A stretch of 64,000 bases of DNA from Rhizomys pruinosus (GCA_009823505.1 VZQC01008856.1:117490-181489); one strand, 5' to 3'; numbered from the stretch's first letter, positions 21,405 to 32,976 are shown. Notes: generated by a model from the letters alone, not told the origin. Translations and numbers: made by a program.

Positions 21405-21822
21405 ACGCACAATGGAGAAGTGGGACGGACACAATGGTGTGGTATTCATCCAGAACGAAAAACAAAATTGTGAAATGTGCAGGGAAACGGATGGGAACTG
21501 AAAATATTGTATTAAAGGCTAAACCCAAGGTTCAAAAAGACATATGTACGTTCTCTCTCATATGAAAATCCTACCCTCTAAATATGTGGAACATAGGTGG
21601 AGGCCAGGAAACTAGAAGGGGGTCTGTGAGAGGGGAAGAGAGACCTTGAGGGAGGGCAAGGGGATAACAGAACACATGTGATGTTAAAGTGGAGGAGACA
21701 ACTGGGGACAGAAGGTTCAAAAGCAGAAGGAGATGGGGAGGCAAGGAGATGGGGGAGAAGGGTTGGGAGAAAGACTAACCAAAACTAATTTGCATGAAAA
21801 CACCATAAAGAAACCTGTTACA
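21405..21822 (+). mobile_element. LINE-1 3' end fragment
   Basis: 'gtggtattcatccagaacg', 'ggaaacggatgggaactga' and 'acatatgtacgttctctctc' correspond to the last ORF2 codons and the start of the 3'UTR of rodent L1. A purine-rich 3'UTR follows ('gggaggcaaggagatggggg'). Diverged and frameshifted. Confidence 0.75.
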
Positions 21823-22040
21823 GGGCTGGAGAGATAGATGACTGACTTAGTGGTTAAGAGCTCTGCTCTTACGAAAGACCCAAGTTCCATTCCCAGCACC
21901 CATGTCAGGCAGCTCACAGTGCCTGTAACTCCAGCTATAGGGGATCCAACGGCCTCTTCTGGCCTCCACAGGCACCTGCACTCAACCCCCCCCCCCGCCA
22001 CACACACACAATGATATAATTTAAAATGAAAAAATGTTTA
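21823..22040 (+). mobile_element. B3/B2-class SINE
   Basis: 'gggctggagagatagatgac' head with a small insertion, 'ccattcccagcacccatgtc', 'acggcctcttctggcctcca', an 11-bp C run (21986-21996) and a CA-rich tail. Older than the B2 next to it. Confidence 0.85.
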
Positions 22041-22053
22041 AGAAAGGGACCTG

Positions 22054-22296
22054 GGGGCTGGAGAGATGGCCTAGCGGTTAAGAGCGCCGACCGCTCTTAC
22101 AGAGGACCCGGGTTCGATCCCCAGCACCCACATGGCGGCCAAGAGCCGTCTGAAACTCCAATTCCAGGAGAACTCTAGTTCCAGGGGAGTCCAACACCCT
22201 CTTCTGACCTCCGCGGCATTGCACGTCACGGGTGCACAGACTTGCATGCAGACAATACATTCATACACATACGGAAATAAATAAAATTAAAAAAAA
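22054..22296 (+). mobile_element. B2 SINE, young, 17-bp duplication subfamily
   Basis: Full length with intact A box ('gcctagcggttaagagcgc') and B box ('gggttcgatcccc'). The centre carries a tandem 17-bp duplication ('aactccaattccaggag' then 'aactctagttccagggg'). A perfect 13-bp target-site duplication, agaaagggacctg, lies at 22041-22053 and 22297-22309. Confidence 0.97.
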
Positions 22297-22309
22297 AGAA
22301 AGGGACCTG

Positions 22310-22830
22310 TTACTTTGTATATTAATTAAAATAATTTTTTTTCAAATATGAAGGACACCGCCAGTCCTTAAGAGGTTTAGTGTCACCCAAGCCATTATGG
22401 GCAGCCTCTGGTAGTGGATAGTCAACTATCAATTAAACAGAACAAATTAGCACTGTTTACAACACAGGTACATGAAGAATAGAAGAAAATGTTCCTTCAA
22501 AACTGTTAATGTGCACGCTCACCTCTATTAAGACACAATATTAAATAGAGTCATGTGAGCACAATGTTTGGTCAATTGGCCAAATATATAACAATGGTAT
22601 CTTAGAAGTCTATCGTCTAATGATACTGTCATCATCTTTGCATGAGTGAGTATATCCTATATTCACACAACAGTGAAACTGCCTAATATTACATGTCTCA
22701 GAACATCTTCCTCTTGGTAAGAGACACCTAACTATATATCTTGTTACTGGAAGACTTAGTAAAAAGAAATCTGAAAGTAACTGATCTATTGGGGAAGACA
22801 GGAACATCTGACTGCTTAGGAAGATTTTTT
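22310..22830. other. Unique sequence, no gene seen
   Basis: AT-rich; no repeat family or exon recognised. Confidence 0.5.
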
Positions 22831-22982
22831 TGGGGGGCGTCTTTTTTCAGACAGGGTCTCCCTGTAGCCCCAGCTGTCCTGGAACTCACTATGTAGACCA
22901 GGCTGGCCTTGAACTCACAGAGATATGCCTGCCTCTGCCTCCTGAGTGCTGGGATTAAAGGCATATGCCACTACACCCAGCT
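22831..22982 (-). mobile_element. B1 SINE (first of a three-SINE pile-up)
   Basis: Full-length B1. Its right flank (gctgaagaaact) begins the target sequence that is duplicated twice more to the right; its left flank 'aggaagattttttt' is similar. Confidence 0.92.
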
Positions 22983-22996
22983 GAAGAAACTTTTTT

Positions 22997-23107
22997 TTTT
23001 TTTTGGTCTTTTCGAGACAGGGTCAGGCTGGCCTTGAACTCACAGAGATCCGCCTGCCTCTGCCTCCCAAGTGCTAGAATTAAAGGCATGCTCCACCATG
23101 CCCAGCT
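22997..23107 (-). mobile_element. B1 SINE with internal deletion
   Basis: Compared with its neighbour it lacks about 40 bp: 'gagacagggtc' jumps directly to 'aggctggccttgaactcaca'. It is flanked by tgaagaaactttttt at 22982-22996 and the same target at 23108-23122. Confidence 0.92.
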
Positions 23108-23123
23108 TGAAGAAACTTTTTAT

Positions 23124-23384
23124 TTTTTTTATTTATTTATTTATTTATTTATTTTATTTATTTCTGTATGTGTATCAATGTACTGTCTGCATGCAGGTTT
23201 GTGCACCCGTGTCGTGCAATGCCGCAGAGGTCAGAAGAGGGTCTCGGATTCCCCTGGAACTGGAGTTCTCCTGGAATTGGAGTTTCAGACGGCTCTCGGC
23301 CGCCATGTGGGTGCTGGGGATCGAATCCGCGTCCTCTGTAAGAGTGGTCAGCACTCTTAACCGCGAGGCCATCTCTCCAGCCCC
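23124..23384 (-). mobile_element. B2 SINE, 17-bp duplication subfamily, (ATTT)n tail
   Basis: Full-length minus-strand B2 with the duplicated centre, CpG-rich head and a tail expanded to TTTA units. A perfect 16-bp target-site duplication, tgaagaaactttttat, lies at 23108-23123 and 23385-23400; this is the third use of the same target. Confidence 0.97.
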
Positions 23385-23400
23385 TGAAGAAACTTTTTAT

Positions 23401-25010
23401 AGAGTCACCTCAAAACCTCATTCTTATAAAATCCAGATTTTTCACTGATCCAGAGACTCTAGCCAACTTGTGCCAAGCAGTACAGCATGGCTGCTGGATC
23501 TGAGCAGATAGGTCTGCCCCCTGCATCCTTTAGTACCCCAGGAGTTCAGAGATGATGGCAGCACTGAGGACAAGAAAAGGGGCAGGGGAAGCACTGCCTG
23601 AAAGAGGCCTGGAAAAGTAGACTGGGGCTAGGTTGAAGGGGCAGGGATGCAGGAACAAGCTGGGCTCTTCCAAGGGACAGAGGGCAATCCAGAGTCTGGT
23701 TGGGTGTAGTAGAGGACACTGGAAACTCAGAGCAGAGCAAAAGGAGACCCCAATGGTTCTTACCAGTCCTGAGTCTCTGGGCACAAAAACCTAACCTGTG
23801 AGCTTCGCCTTCCTCATCTGTGGTAGCAACACATCCTCAGCATTGTGTCTGAAGTGCTCTGGACCAAATGTGGTTTTGGGTTTAGTTCTTTTGGATTTTT
23901 TTAATAGACTTTACAGATTGGGCATCCCTAACCTGAAAATCTAGAACACCTCATATTTCTACTTTCTAATTATGTCCTTGTTATGAAAACTAAATGTTAA
24001 GTATGTGGAAAGTGCTTGGGCTTCAAGATGAAGCAGCAACAGAGGCAGCATCCTACACTAATAAAATGAACTTACACCATTTTCTTTGGAGGTCACCAAG
24101 ATGGGTTTTTAGAACTCAGGAAACCCCAACAGAGTCAGAATGGTGGTTTATCCTGGGACTCTGAATCAGGTCCCTGGGTCACAGGGAGAAGAGCCTCAGC
24201 AGGCTGGCTGGCTCGGAGAGGCTCACCATGGGCCTTGGAAGGTAAAAAAAAAAAAAAAAAGACTGGCACCACTAAGGGTCTGGGCTTGAAAGCCTTTTGA
24301 GGGAAAGAATTTGGGGGAGGGGGCACAACAAGGCTTTGAAATGAGGGAAAGAATTCTGCTCTCAGAGTTGAACTTTAAGAGCCAGATGTGTACACAGCAC
24401 CTCCCCCAACCCCAAACAGCTCCAAGGCTCATAAAATTAAAAGTACTAAGTCTAGGGGTGAGGAACTCAATCAGATGGGGTATGGCCAGACTTGAAAGTA
24501 GATACTCAAAGCAGACAAAGAGAACAGTAACAGCCTCACACTCTGCCCAACCTCCACAGAGAAAGGGAGGTAGGCAACATAAGTCCTAAGAAGGGCCGGC
24601 CCTGCGATGGACAAGGATGCAGCAGCCAGAGCCAACTCATTTTGAGCCCCACTGGGAGAGAGATGCCATAGATTTAACCCGATGCCAGCTAACGCTGGAC
24701 TTCTCTGTTTTTATCCCACACAGGCCAACAAAACATGTGATTATGATCTGACTTCCCACACAGACCTGGCTGCAGGAGAATGTGTACTGGTTATTCCCAC
24801 ACCAAGAATCCCATGCTGTGGAAGGAACTATACATAGCTCTAGTCTCCCTTAAGTCACTTGTTGCTATGTGGTTTCATGCAGTCACTTCCTGAAGCAGGT
24901 TAGCAAGATGGAGAAATCAGCTCTTTCTAGGCTGGGTCAAGCTTAGGGGTCACTGAGGTGACAATGACATCTGCTGGAACACACTGCCTGCAAATTGTCT
25001 ACTTGAGCGC
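23401..25010. other. Unique sequence, 1.6 kb, no gene seen
   Basis: No recognised repeat apart from an 18-bp A tract near 24243. Open frames on both strands are short and lack family features. Confidence 0.5.
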
Positions 25011-25370
25011 TGTGGTGGTTTGAATGAGAACTTCCCACATCTGTGAGCATATCTATGAGCATGTGGTCCCTGGATGGTGGTGCTGTTTAGGGAAGTTACA
25101 GAATTGTTAGGAGGTGGAGACTTGCTGGAGGAAGCACATCACTGGGGGCAGGCTTTGAGAGTTTATAGCCTAACCCCACTTAAAGTTCCCTCTCTTTTCT
25201 TCTGATTGTGGTTGAAGGTGTGATCTCTCGGCTTCCTGGTCCTGCTGCCTGCTGCCAAGCCTCACCCACCATTATGGACTCTCCTTCTGGAACCATAAGA
25301 CCAAGTAAACTCTTTCTTCTACAAGTTGCCTTTGTCATGGTGTTGTATCACAGCCACAAAAAGAACTCAT
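25011..25370 (+). mobile_element. hAT-Charlie-type nonautonomous DNA element (URR1-like)
   Basis: It begins tgtggtggtttgaatgag and ends near 'caaaaagaactcat', with the internal blocks 'ggaggaagcacatcactggg' and 'taagaccaagtaaactcttt' common in this rodent family. It has no coding capacity. The assignment to the URR1/RChARR1 group is from memory. Confidence 0.65.
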
Positions 25371-25518
25371 AGTGGGAAGGATGCGGGAAGTTCAGGGCAC
25401 TTGGAAGAACTAGTGTCAGCGAGCAAGCTCAAAGGTTACAGACAAAATGGGACCAAGAGTACACACAGGGCAGTGGCAGTACAAACAGAGGAAAATGTAA
25501 GAGAAGCCTTCAACAGGG

Positions 25519-25865
25519 GTATTAGTTTCATTTCTGTTGCTGTGACAAAATACTTGACAAAAAGCAACTTAAGGGAAGAGAGCTTGTTTTGGCTCCCATT
25601 TTGAAGGAGCAGTCCATCATGGTGGGGAGGGTGTGGCAGCAGGAAGGTGAGTGAGACAGCAGGACGTGGGGCGTCCACTGCCAGGAAGCAGCGAGAGGTG
25701 AATGCTCGTGCTCAGCTAGTTTTCCCCTTCTTATTCAGTCTCGGCGCCTACCAAGCTACCATAAAATAGCTGTGTATATTTAGGATGGGCCTTCCCACCT
25801 CAAACCTAATGTAGACAATCTCACAGACACGTCAAGAGAGCCTATCAAATTGACAATTAACTGTC
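25519..25865 (-). mobile_element. hAT-Charlie-type nonautonomous DNA element (RChARR1-like)
   Basis: It begins 'gtattagtttcatttctgtt', followed by 'gctgtgacaaaatacttgac' and 'aagcaacttaagggaagaga'; these are the reverse-orientation terminal sequences of the same broad family as the flanking elements. It ends with 'tcaaattgacaattaactgt'. Confidence 0.65.
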
Positions 25866-26011
25866 AGTAAAAGAGACACAAAGATGACCCTAAGAATTTT
25901 TACCCCAGGGCTTAACACATGTAGAGCAGTGTGTCTATACAAGACAGGGAAGGTTTGCTGAACTTAGATTTGGTCTGTGAGGTGTTCAATTGAAGACCAC
26001 TACAGTATCCG

Positions 26012-26377
26012 TGTGTGGTAGTTTGAAGGATAATGTCCCCCATAGGCTTTAAGTATTCAGACATTTTGTCTCCAGTTGGCGGCACTGTTCTTGGAGGTCT
26101 TAGAAGTTGTGGCTGTGCTGGAGGAAGTACGTTACTGGGAGCAGGCTTAGTGAGTTTAACAAGCCTAGTGGTCTCCAGTCTCTGTCTCTCTGCTTCCTGT
26201 GCTCATTGTGAGATGTGACCCTCGGCTTGCTGCTCCAGCCCCGGCCACCATGCTTCCCACCACAATGGACTCTGATTCCCTGGAACCCTCAATCGTAAGC
26301 TCAAATAAACTCTTCCTTTTATAAGTTCCCTTCCTCATGGTGGTTTTATCACAGCAACAGAAAAGTGACTAATACAC
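26012..26377 (+). mobile_element. hAT-Charlie-type nonautonomous DNA element (URR1-like)
   Basis: Start 'tgtgtggtagtttgaaggat', middle 'ggaggaagtacgttactggg', end 'aaaagtgactaatacac'. The two ends are roughly inverted repeats (gtgtggtagt / gtgtattagt). It is homologous along most of its length to the element at 25011. Confidence 0.68.
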
Positions 26378-26429
26378 CATGTTTGATCCATTGTCTGGTT
26401 AAAACCCTGTGGGTATTCTTTAAACTGTT

Positions 26430-26545
26430 GGTCACTCCATTCATTCCATAAATACTTGGTGAGTGTCTACACCAGGCCTCAAGGGGATCTGATCCTCACA
26501 GAACTTATAGTCTAGTGGGTTCACAGTACAGCTTACTGTGTTAGT
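26430..26545 (-). mobile_element. Possible L2-class relic
   Basis: 'cattcattccataaatactt' followed by 'ggtgagtgtctacaccagg' and 'cttatagtctagtgggttca' follows the order of an inverted L2 3' end. Diverged. Confidence 0.45.
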
Positions 26546-26639
26546 GAATACAACAAGTTCTAGGGCAGAAGTAGACACAAGCACAATAAATAAACACAAT
26601 GGGGGACAGAACAAACTTGTTCAGCCAAAAGATTTAGCT

Positions 26640-27465
26640 TATTTTTTAATTTATTTTATGTGTATGAGTGTTATGCCCGTATGTAAGTACACCCAGGTCA
26701 TGCAATGCTCATGGAAGTTAGGAGATGGCACCAGATCCCCTGGAACTGGAGTTAAGGGCAGTTGTTGTGGGGCCAGATAAACCCATTATGGCTGAGTTAT
26801 AAGAGAGCTGGCTTCTCCCGCCAATAACCTAGAAGGCTGGTTTCACCCTGAAAACCTAGAAGGCTGTCAGGAGATGGAAGCCGCTCCCACTCACCATATT
26901 GGACAGCAGGCACCTGCAGCACACCCCCCAGGGGAGCATAGCTTGAAGAGTGGCATTCCAAGCTTACCCCTCCTGAGGCTTGTCCACCCTGTCCTCCGGA
27001 GTCAAATGGCACAAGCCATAAGCTTATCACTGAGGGCTACAGTTTTTTTGCCATAAAAACTCAGCTGTTGCAGAATGCACGTAGGCTTCTCCTCTGTCCC
27101 GCCCAGCTCCTGGTCAAAAAAGCCCAACAAAACTATAAAAGTGCTTAAAATCCCTGCAATAAATGAGTTTTTCTCGCTGACACAACTCCCAGATGTTTCT
27201 TTGGATCTGTCCAGGTTCATCTGCCATTCCAGGGATTGTCCTCTGCTCCTTCCCACGTCCCTCCTTGCGGCCCCTGGCAGTCGAGCCACAGCCAGGCATG
27301 ACTGCCATACCTATGGCTGTGAAGCTGGTGACCTGGGAGACAGGAACCTCACAACACAGAGGAAGCCAACAAGCTATTAGCCACCATGTGGGTGCTGGTA
27401 TTTGAACATAAGTCTTCTGCAAGAACAGCCAGTGCTCTTAACCACTGAGCCATCTCTCCAGTCCC
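26640..27465 (-). mobile_element. B3-class SINE split by a solo LTR
   Basis: The 26640-26762 part holds the 3' tail and middle of the SINE; 27357-27465 holds the remaining head ending in 'gagccatctctccagtccc'. The two parts join into one continuous B3 if the LTR between them is removed. A degenerate target duplication of the SINE (cttattttta) is visible at both outer ends. Confidence 0.8.
26763..27356 (+). mobile_element. Solo LTR of an endogenous retrovirus, 594 bp
   Basis: It starts TGTTGTGGGG and ends CCTCACAACA, a terminal inverted repeat with one mismatch and the retroviral TG...CA ends. Inside are TATA-like boxes at about 27053 and 27134 and a poly(A) signal AATAAA at 27158-27163. The first TATA-to-AATAAA spacing (about 105 bp) suits an R region. 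It sits within a B3 SINE and the flanks give cagt/caga, compatible with a 4-bp target duplication. No internal viral genes are present, so this is a recombined solo LTR. Strand is set by the TATA/AATAAA order. Class I is only suggested. Confidence 0.75.
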
Positions 27466-27507
27466 TAACTTATTTTTAGGAAGCAAAATCAAGCTAGTTT
27501 GGGGAGG

Positions 27508-27850
27508 TTTTTTTTTTTTAAACTTTTTTTGTGTGTATGTTGCATATATATGTATGTGCACATATTCATGTCTGAATGAGTACAGGCATGCACATGCCAC
27601 ATGTGGAGGTCAAGGATGATCTCCAGTGATGGTCCTAGCTTCTTATTTTGTTGGAGGCAGGGTCTCTTGTTGTGTATATGCCAGGATACCTTCTAGATAT
27701 TCCCTGTGTCTGCGTCCCATTTTCCATAAGCATGCCAGGATTACACATGTACACCATCACATCCCATTTATGTGGCTCTGGGCCATCTAAACTGAGGCTC
27801 TTGTACTTGAACAGCAAGTGCTATATCTACTGAACCATCTCTCCAGGCCC
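27508..27850 (-). mobile_element. B4-type SINE, old
   Basis: Its head is on the right ('tggagagatggttcagtaga' on the minus strand), with a B1-like middle and a CA/GT-rich end on the left. Same class as 6935 and 48958. Confidence 0.65.
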
Positions 27851-27887
27851 ATCTTTTTGAACTTTTAAATCCACAGAAATGATTACT

Positions 27888-28115
27888 TTTAAACATGTTA
27901 TTTATTATTTGTATTTTATGTATGAGTATATTGCCTACAAGTATGTAAATGCGCCAATGTTGTGCAATGCTCATAGAGGTCAGAAGAGGTGTCACATGCC
28001 CTGGAACTGGAGTTATAGATAGTTGTTATCTGCCCTGTGGCTGTTGGGAACCAACCCCAGGTGCTCTGCAAGAACAGCCACTGGCTCTTAACCACCTAGC
28101 TGTCTCTCCGACCCC
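27888..28115 (-). mobile_element. B2/B3-class SINE
   Basis: Minus-strand tRNA-like head, 'catagaggtcagaagaggtg' and a T-rich tail. A 14-bp target-site duplication with one mismatch (cagaaatgattact / cagaaatggttact) lies at 27874-27887 and 28116-28129. Confidence 0.92.
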
Positions 28116-28129
28116 CAGAAATGGTTACT

Positions 28130-28682
28130 GTTCAAGCAAACATCAAATCCTATCTAATTTCTTGTCCTTTCAGCATGTAAGTGGGGATAAAGAAATACCA
28201 AGAGGACTGGAAAATCTGTTCTTATCTCAGAGACTGCAGCAACATGTGTAGAAACTTCCACCAATAAATGAAGGTGTGTGCTAGAGCAGCCCATGAAAAG
28301 GTAAAGAACTAGTGCTCAGGCCCAAACCTAGACCCTAGAGCACTGACTATGAAAGACCACACGTTCATCTGGTTTCATCGTCTGACACAAATTTCTAAAT
28401 CACAACTCATATGAACTGAATTCTCTATTCAATGAAAATTTAAGCTTCACAGAACTTCAGCAATGACCGAAAAGGCAAATCAGAAAACAAGAATATTCCA
28501 GGACATGGTTATCTCATGCCCAGATGACCTTACAGAAGAGTAAGGTCAAGTATACAGACCATAGAGAATAGTAGGCCCACCAACGGTGAAGAACTCTGGA
28601 TACAGCAGCAGCCCCCTCAATCTCCACACTGGTACAAACAGTTGCAAAAATACTGCTGAGAGCCCTGCATGATAGGTATTTT
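28130..28682. other. Unique sequence, no gene seen
   Basis: No repeat family or exon recognised. Confidence 0.5.
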
Positions 28683-28698
28683 AGAAATGTAGACAACT

Positions 28699-28956
28699 GG
28701 GCTGGAGAGATGGCCTAGCGGTTAAGAGCACCGACCGCTCTTACAGAGGACCCGGGTTCGATCCCCAGCACCCACATGGCGGCCGAGAACCGTCTGAGAC
28801 TCCAATTCCAGGAGAACTCCAGTTCCAGGGGAATCCGACACCCTCTTCTGACCTCCGCGGCATTGCACGACACGGGTGCACAGACCTGCATGCAGACAGT
28901 ACATTCATACACATACAGAAATAAATAAAATTAATAAAAAAAAATTAAAAAAAAAA
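28699..28956 (+). mobile_element. B2 SINE, young, 17-bp duplication subfamily
   Basis: Full length, nearly identical to the copies at 22054 and 37746, with intact A and B boxes and the duplicated centre. A perfect 16-bp target-site duplication, agaaatgtagacaact, lies at 28683-28698 and 28957-28972. Confidence 0.97.
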
Positions 28957-29368
28957 AGAAATGTAGACAACTATGAAGAAGTAGAAATACATCAGAGCTC
29001 TCAATCAGAACTCATATTTCTAGCCTATATTTTTTTTCTATCACCCTTCTCCTCCGCCCCAGTCTCAGTATAATTTCTCTGCTGTTGGCAGAAGACTTGA
29101 AGCTCTGGGAGCAAAGATTTCTACTGTGCACTCTAGAATCTAAGCCCTTGCCAAACTCCGTGGCCTCTGGCAGACTACACATTCTTTGGTTGCTCCACTG
29201 ACAAACACTAAGAAATATTATTGGTTTACCTTAAAAACTTATTTACTATGTTTACTATGGATATTTTGCTAAATATGTTTCTTACTTTATTACATAGTAT
29301 CAATTTTACAAGGCATTCTGGCTTCTCTTAGCAAGACCATTTATACAGATGACTATGCTTCCACTTTT

Positions 29369-29583
29369 AATCTTTTTTTAAATGTGTATAAATGTTTTGC
29401 CTGTATGCATGTTAAGTGCAACCAAATTGTACAAGTCCTGTGGAGGCCAGAAGAGGATGTTAGATGCCCTGGAACTGGAATTACAGATGGTTGTGGGTTC
29501 CGTATGGGTGCTTGAAACTGAACACAGGTCCTCTGCAAGAACAGCGGGAGCTGTTAACTGCTGAGCCATCTCTCCGGCCTCTG
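29369..29583 (-). mobile_element. B3-class SINE
   Basis: Head at right ('gagatggctcagcagttaac' on the minus strand) and the block 'ccagaagaggatgttagatg'. A perfect 13-bp target-site duplication, tgcttccactttt, survives at 29356-29368 and 29584-29596, despite clear divergence of the SINE body. Confidence 0.93.
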
Positions 29584-29814
29584 TGCTTCCACTTTTCCAA
29601 GCTAACAGGAAACAGAAAACTTTTGCACCTCACTTTCAGCTAGTTCAAATGCCCACCAATACCAAGCAATCTCTTTACAATCCTTAGCTTGCCTTTATGA
29701 ATTTACCTAATTTATTTACATACATAACAAAACAAAAATCCTTACTATTAATAAGAAGCATTTGTTGGTTCTTACTATTAGGTGCTGTAATTCCATATTC
29801 TACCTGTCCTCATA

Positions 29815-29872
29815 TCTTGAGTGCTTTGTGCCTACTAAGCACACACTCTACCACTGAAAGACGAGCCCTATT
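29815..29872 (-). mobile_element. ID-type SINE fragment
   Basis: 'ctaagcacacactctaccac' followed by 'tgaaagacgagcccta' is the reverse of the ID head. Short and diverged. Confidence 0.5.
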
Positions 29873-29884
29873 ATGTGCTCTTTT

Positions 29885-30058
29885 TAAAATTTTATGTTTA
29901 TTTATTTGTGTACATGTATTTGTGTATGTACATGTACAGTTCATGTGGAGGTCAAAGGATAACTTGTGGGAGTTGATTATCTCCTTCCACCAGGGGTCAA
30001 ACTCAGGTTATCAGGCTTGGTGGCAAGCACCTTTACAAGGAGCCATCTTGCCAACCCA
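29885..30058 (-). mobile_element. B4/B3-class SINE, old
   Basis: 'atgtggaggtcaaaggataa' / 'cttgtgggagttgattatct' and 'ggcttggtggcaagcacctt' with a tRNA-like head at right are typical of this tRNA-headed rodent class. Confidence 0.6.
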
Positions 30059-32594
30059 TATTATATGTTCTTAAACCATATATATTCATGTATTTATTCC
30101 TATATGAAGCATATATATAGAATATGTATCTATATCTAATCATTGCTCATGCATTGGAAATTGGTTAGGAATCATCATATTGCTATCAAAATTGGCAGAT
30201 GCTTATGTCTCTTACATAAAACAGCATAATATTTACATAGAACCCACATACATCTTCCTGGACTCATCTCTGGATTCGTCATACTACCTAGACCAGTGTG
30301 TATGTCATGTGACTGGTAAGTGTTCATGTTCACATTCTTCACAGGTACATTGTTTTCTAGTATTTTGAACCCATGGTTGTTTGAAGCTGCAGGAGGGAAC
30401 CCAGAGGTCCAGAGAGCCAAATGTACATACAACATATATTCTGTTTTGAAAACTTAGATGGATAGATTGGCTGACAGACAGGAAGAGATAGATATTTTTG
30501 TGGTGGATTTTCTACCAAATCACAGGGTAAGGACACTAAAAATGGTAAATGCTTGATACACAAACTAGGAAGCGGTACACCCTGAATTGTAGGCTACAGG
30601 TTCCTGCATTAACAGAAGCTTTGAAATGCTGTGATTTGCACTGAAAACCAGCACAGCCATAAAACTACACTAAATGCTAGCAAGACTGAAACTTTCACTT
30701 TCCTATAACATAAAAACTACAATCCCCATACCACAAATCTGCCTTGCTTACAGGCTACACACAAATGCTGACTGCAAGTTTAGGCTACTATTGAAGTGGA
30801 GAGAGGAAAAAAAGACTACAGACACGAAAACATATAACCCAACATCCATACCATCTGGACCCAGGGTAGCTTAGGCACAGAGAGGGGCACAGTTGGAGGG
30901 GAGGACTCAAGGATCTAGCAGCAAGAAGCTAAGCTACCTATGCCCTCAGGAAGGTCTGAGATCTCTCACCTCACTGGGCCACATTTGCTCTTGCATACCC
31001 TCCCACATCCACACCCACCTCCCGTAGAACTAACTGCATCCATCTGCCTGTGAGCAATGCGTGCTGGTCCTCGCCTGACATGGGTCCGAAGGATCTGGCC
31101 TCTCAGGGCCTGAAGCCAAACATGACGAAATCAACATGTGGAGAGTAAGTTCATGCAGCTCAATCAGAACCTACTTACTGTCCGTGTTCCTTACCCTAAC
31201 AGGTTCTAGCAAACCTGTTGATCACTTTCAAACCAGGAGCTTATCAGAGAGCAGCTTAGACATGGAGGAAGGGCTGATCAGGAGCTATCCCAACAAAAAG
31301 CAAAGCTAGTTAGGGAGGAGAAGTGATATCACATATAGGGTACTACGAAGAGTGCAGTAATTCATGGAGAGCCAGGTGCCCAGTGTCAGAGATGCCCAGT
31401 GACAGGAAACCAGGAACCCTTAGTGGGCTGCAAGAACTGCTCCAGGCAAGGTCTCCCACTTGCTGTGTTGCCTAGTTTTCAAATTTACAATATTAGCAAA
31501 ATTAATAAAAACAATCATTAGAAACATTGGTAAGCGTACAGCAGCATTTTTACATAAGATTTCTCAATCAGATAAGAACTACATATATTGTGTTTTTGTG
31601 TGGTTTGGGAAAGTTGACACTGAAACACGAGTCCTGTTCATGACAAGGTCAATAACTCCTGGTAGAGCTGAAGAAGAGGCTGGACTGTCAAACAAGTCTG
31701 GATTCAAACCATGGCCACTTCCCTTGGCTGAACCTGTGTAAGATGGACAGGAAAACCACCCTCTACTAAGGTTGCTGACCAGGAACAAGCCTGACTAGTG
31801 ACCACCTCCCTGGCTGAATTTGTTGGTTCATAGAGTCCAAAAACAGGTACCCATCAAAAAGTGTGGCTGGGCATTAAGGACTATTTCAATGGCTCTCCAA
31901 ATCTGCTCTCTAGAACAGGCTGGGGCAACTGGAAGGTACTGAAGTTCGGTGTGACAGACATTCAAACTGCCATCCCATGAACAAAGCATGCAAGGCCCAT
32001 GTGATCAGTCCACAAACTGCGGAGGACAAAGCCTGTGCTGTAGCTCCCCGATGTTGGCTGGAGGGCTTCATGAACTCCTCCCTTACTTCAGCAGATGCTC
32101 AATGCTCTCATATGCCAGCTCTGTTTCAAGGGCCGGAGTCACAGCAGAGAACAGCCTGGGCCCCCTGCCCTTGGGAAGCTCACCTTTGGGGAAGGATATA
32201 GTCAATAATAAAGCTTAAGAATACCGCAGGTGGCTGAAAAGCATGATAAAGAAAATTTAGAGTAAGGGAGAGGATAGGTCAAGAAGGAAACATCATTTGG
32301 AAGAGATGCAGTGAGTGGGAACAGCCCTGAACGTGTGGGAACAGTCTCAGGGGAACAGTCCTGAATGTGTGGGTACAGTCTCAGGCAGGGAGAAGTGGGG
32401 GCAGAGCCTCTGAAGGGCAGCTGCCAGACCTGGTCATCCAAAGTCTACTGCTGTTCCTAACGGCCTACTCTCAGAGGGCAGGGACATTAAGAGAGGTTCC
32501 ACACTAAGTGACTAGAAGAATGTTGACACTTACAGGGGAAATCCTGTAAGATAACTCAGTTCTAGCATATCATGAGGGTTTGGTTTGGCTGACT
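30059..32594. other. Unique sequence, 2.5 kb; one possible L2 relic
   Basis: Almost free of recognisable repeats. An AT-rich run lies near 30095-30140. An L2/MIR-like relic may cover about 32080-32215 ('cagatgctcaatgctctcat'). No exon is supported. Confidence 0.5.
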
Positions 32595-32662
32595 TGTTTG
32601 CTGGTGGGGGTTGAACCCAAGGCCTCACACATACTTAGGCCAGCACTGCCTCACTGAGCCTT
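32595..32662 (-). mobile_element. ID-type SINE fragment
   Basis: 'gggggttgaacccaaggcct' followed by 'cactgcctcactgagcc' is the reverse complement of an ID B-box and A-box region. Confidence 0.6.
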
Positions 32663-32975
32663 CCGTTGAGGGTCTACCATACTCTCTTTCCACTTCTGGA
32701 CTTCCTTTGTTCTTCTACCAATGCAGATCAATATGTAGATGAAAAACACTGTAAATATGCTCCTTCAGATAGCACCTTTTTTGGACTCACCTGGCACATG
32801 TTTACCTGGTGTGACAATAAACAGTCCAGACTGTCTACCTCATGAGTAAGAGCTCTGTCACAATCACAGTGATTTGTTTAAAGCATGCTGCCCATTGCAT
32901 AATTAGCCTATAGGTTGCCATCTGTCTCCTAGTCCTCATACAACTAACCATATGTTCTCATCAATGCTGAGCAAG

Positions 32976-32976
<1 letters not shown>

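Noticed and set aside
22054..23400. A CRISPR-like array of regularly spaced similar sequences
   Set aside because: The similar units are SINEs of 110-260 bp with target duplications, in a vertebrate genome; no short repeats with unique spacers.
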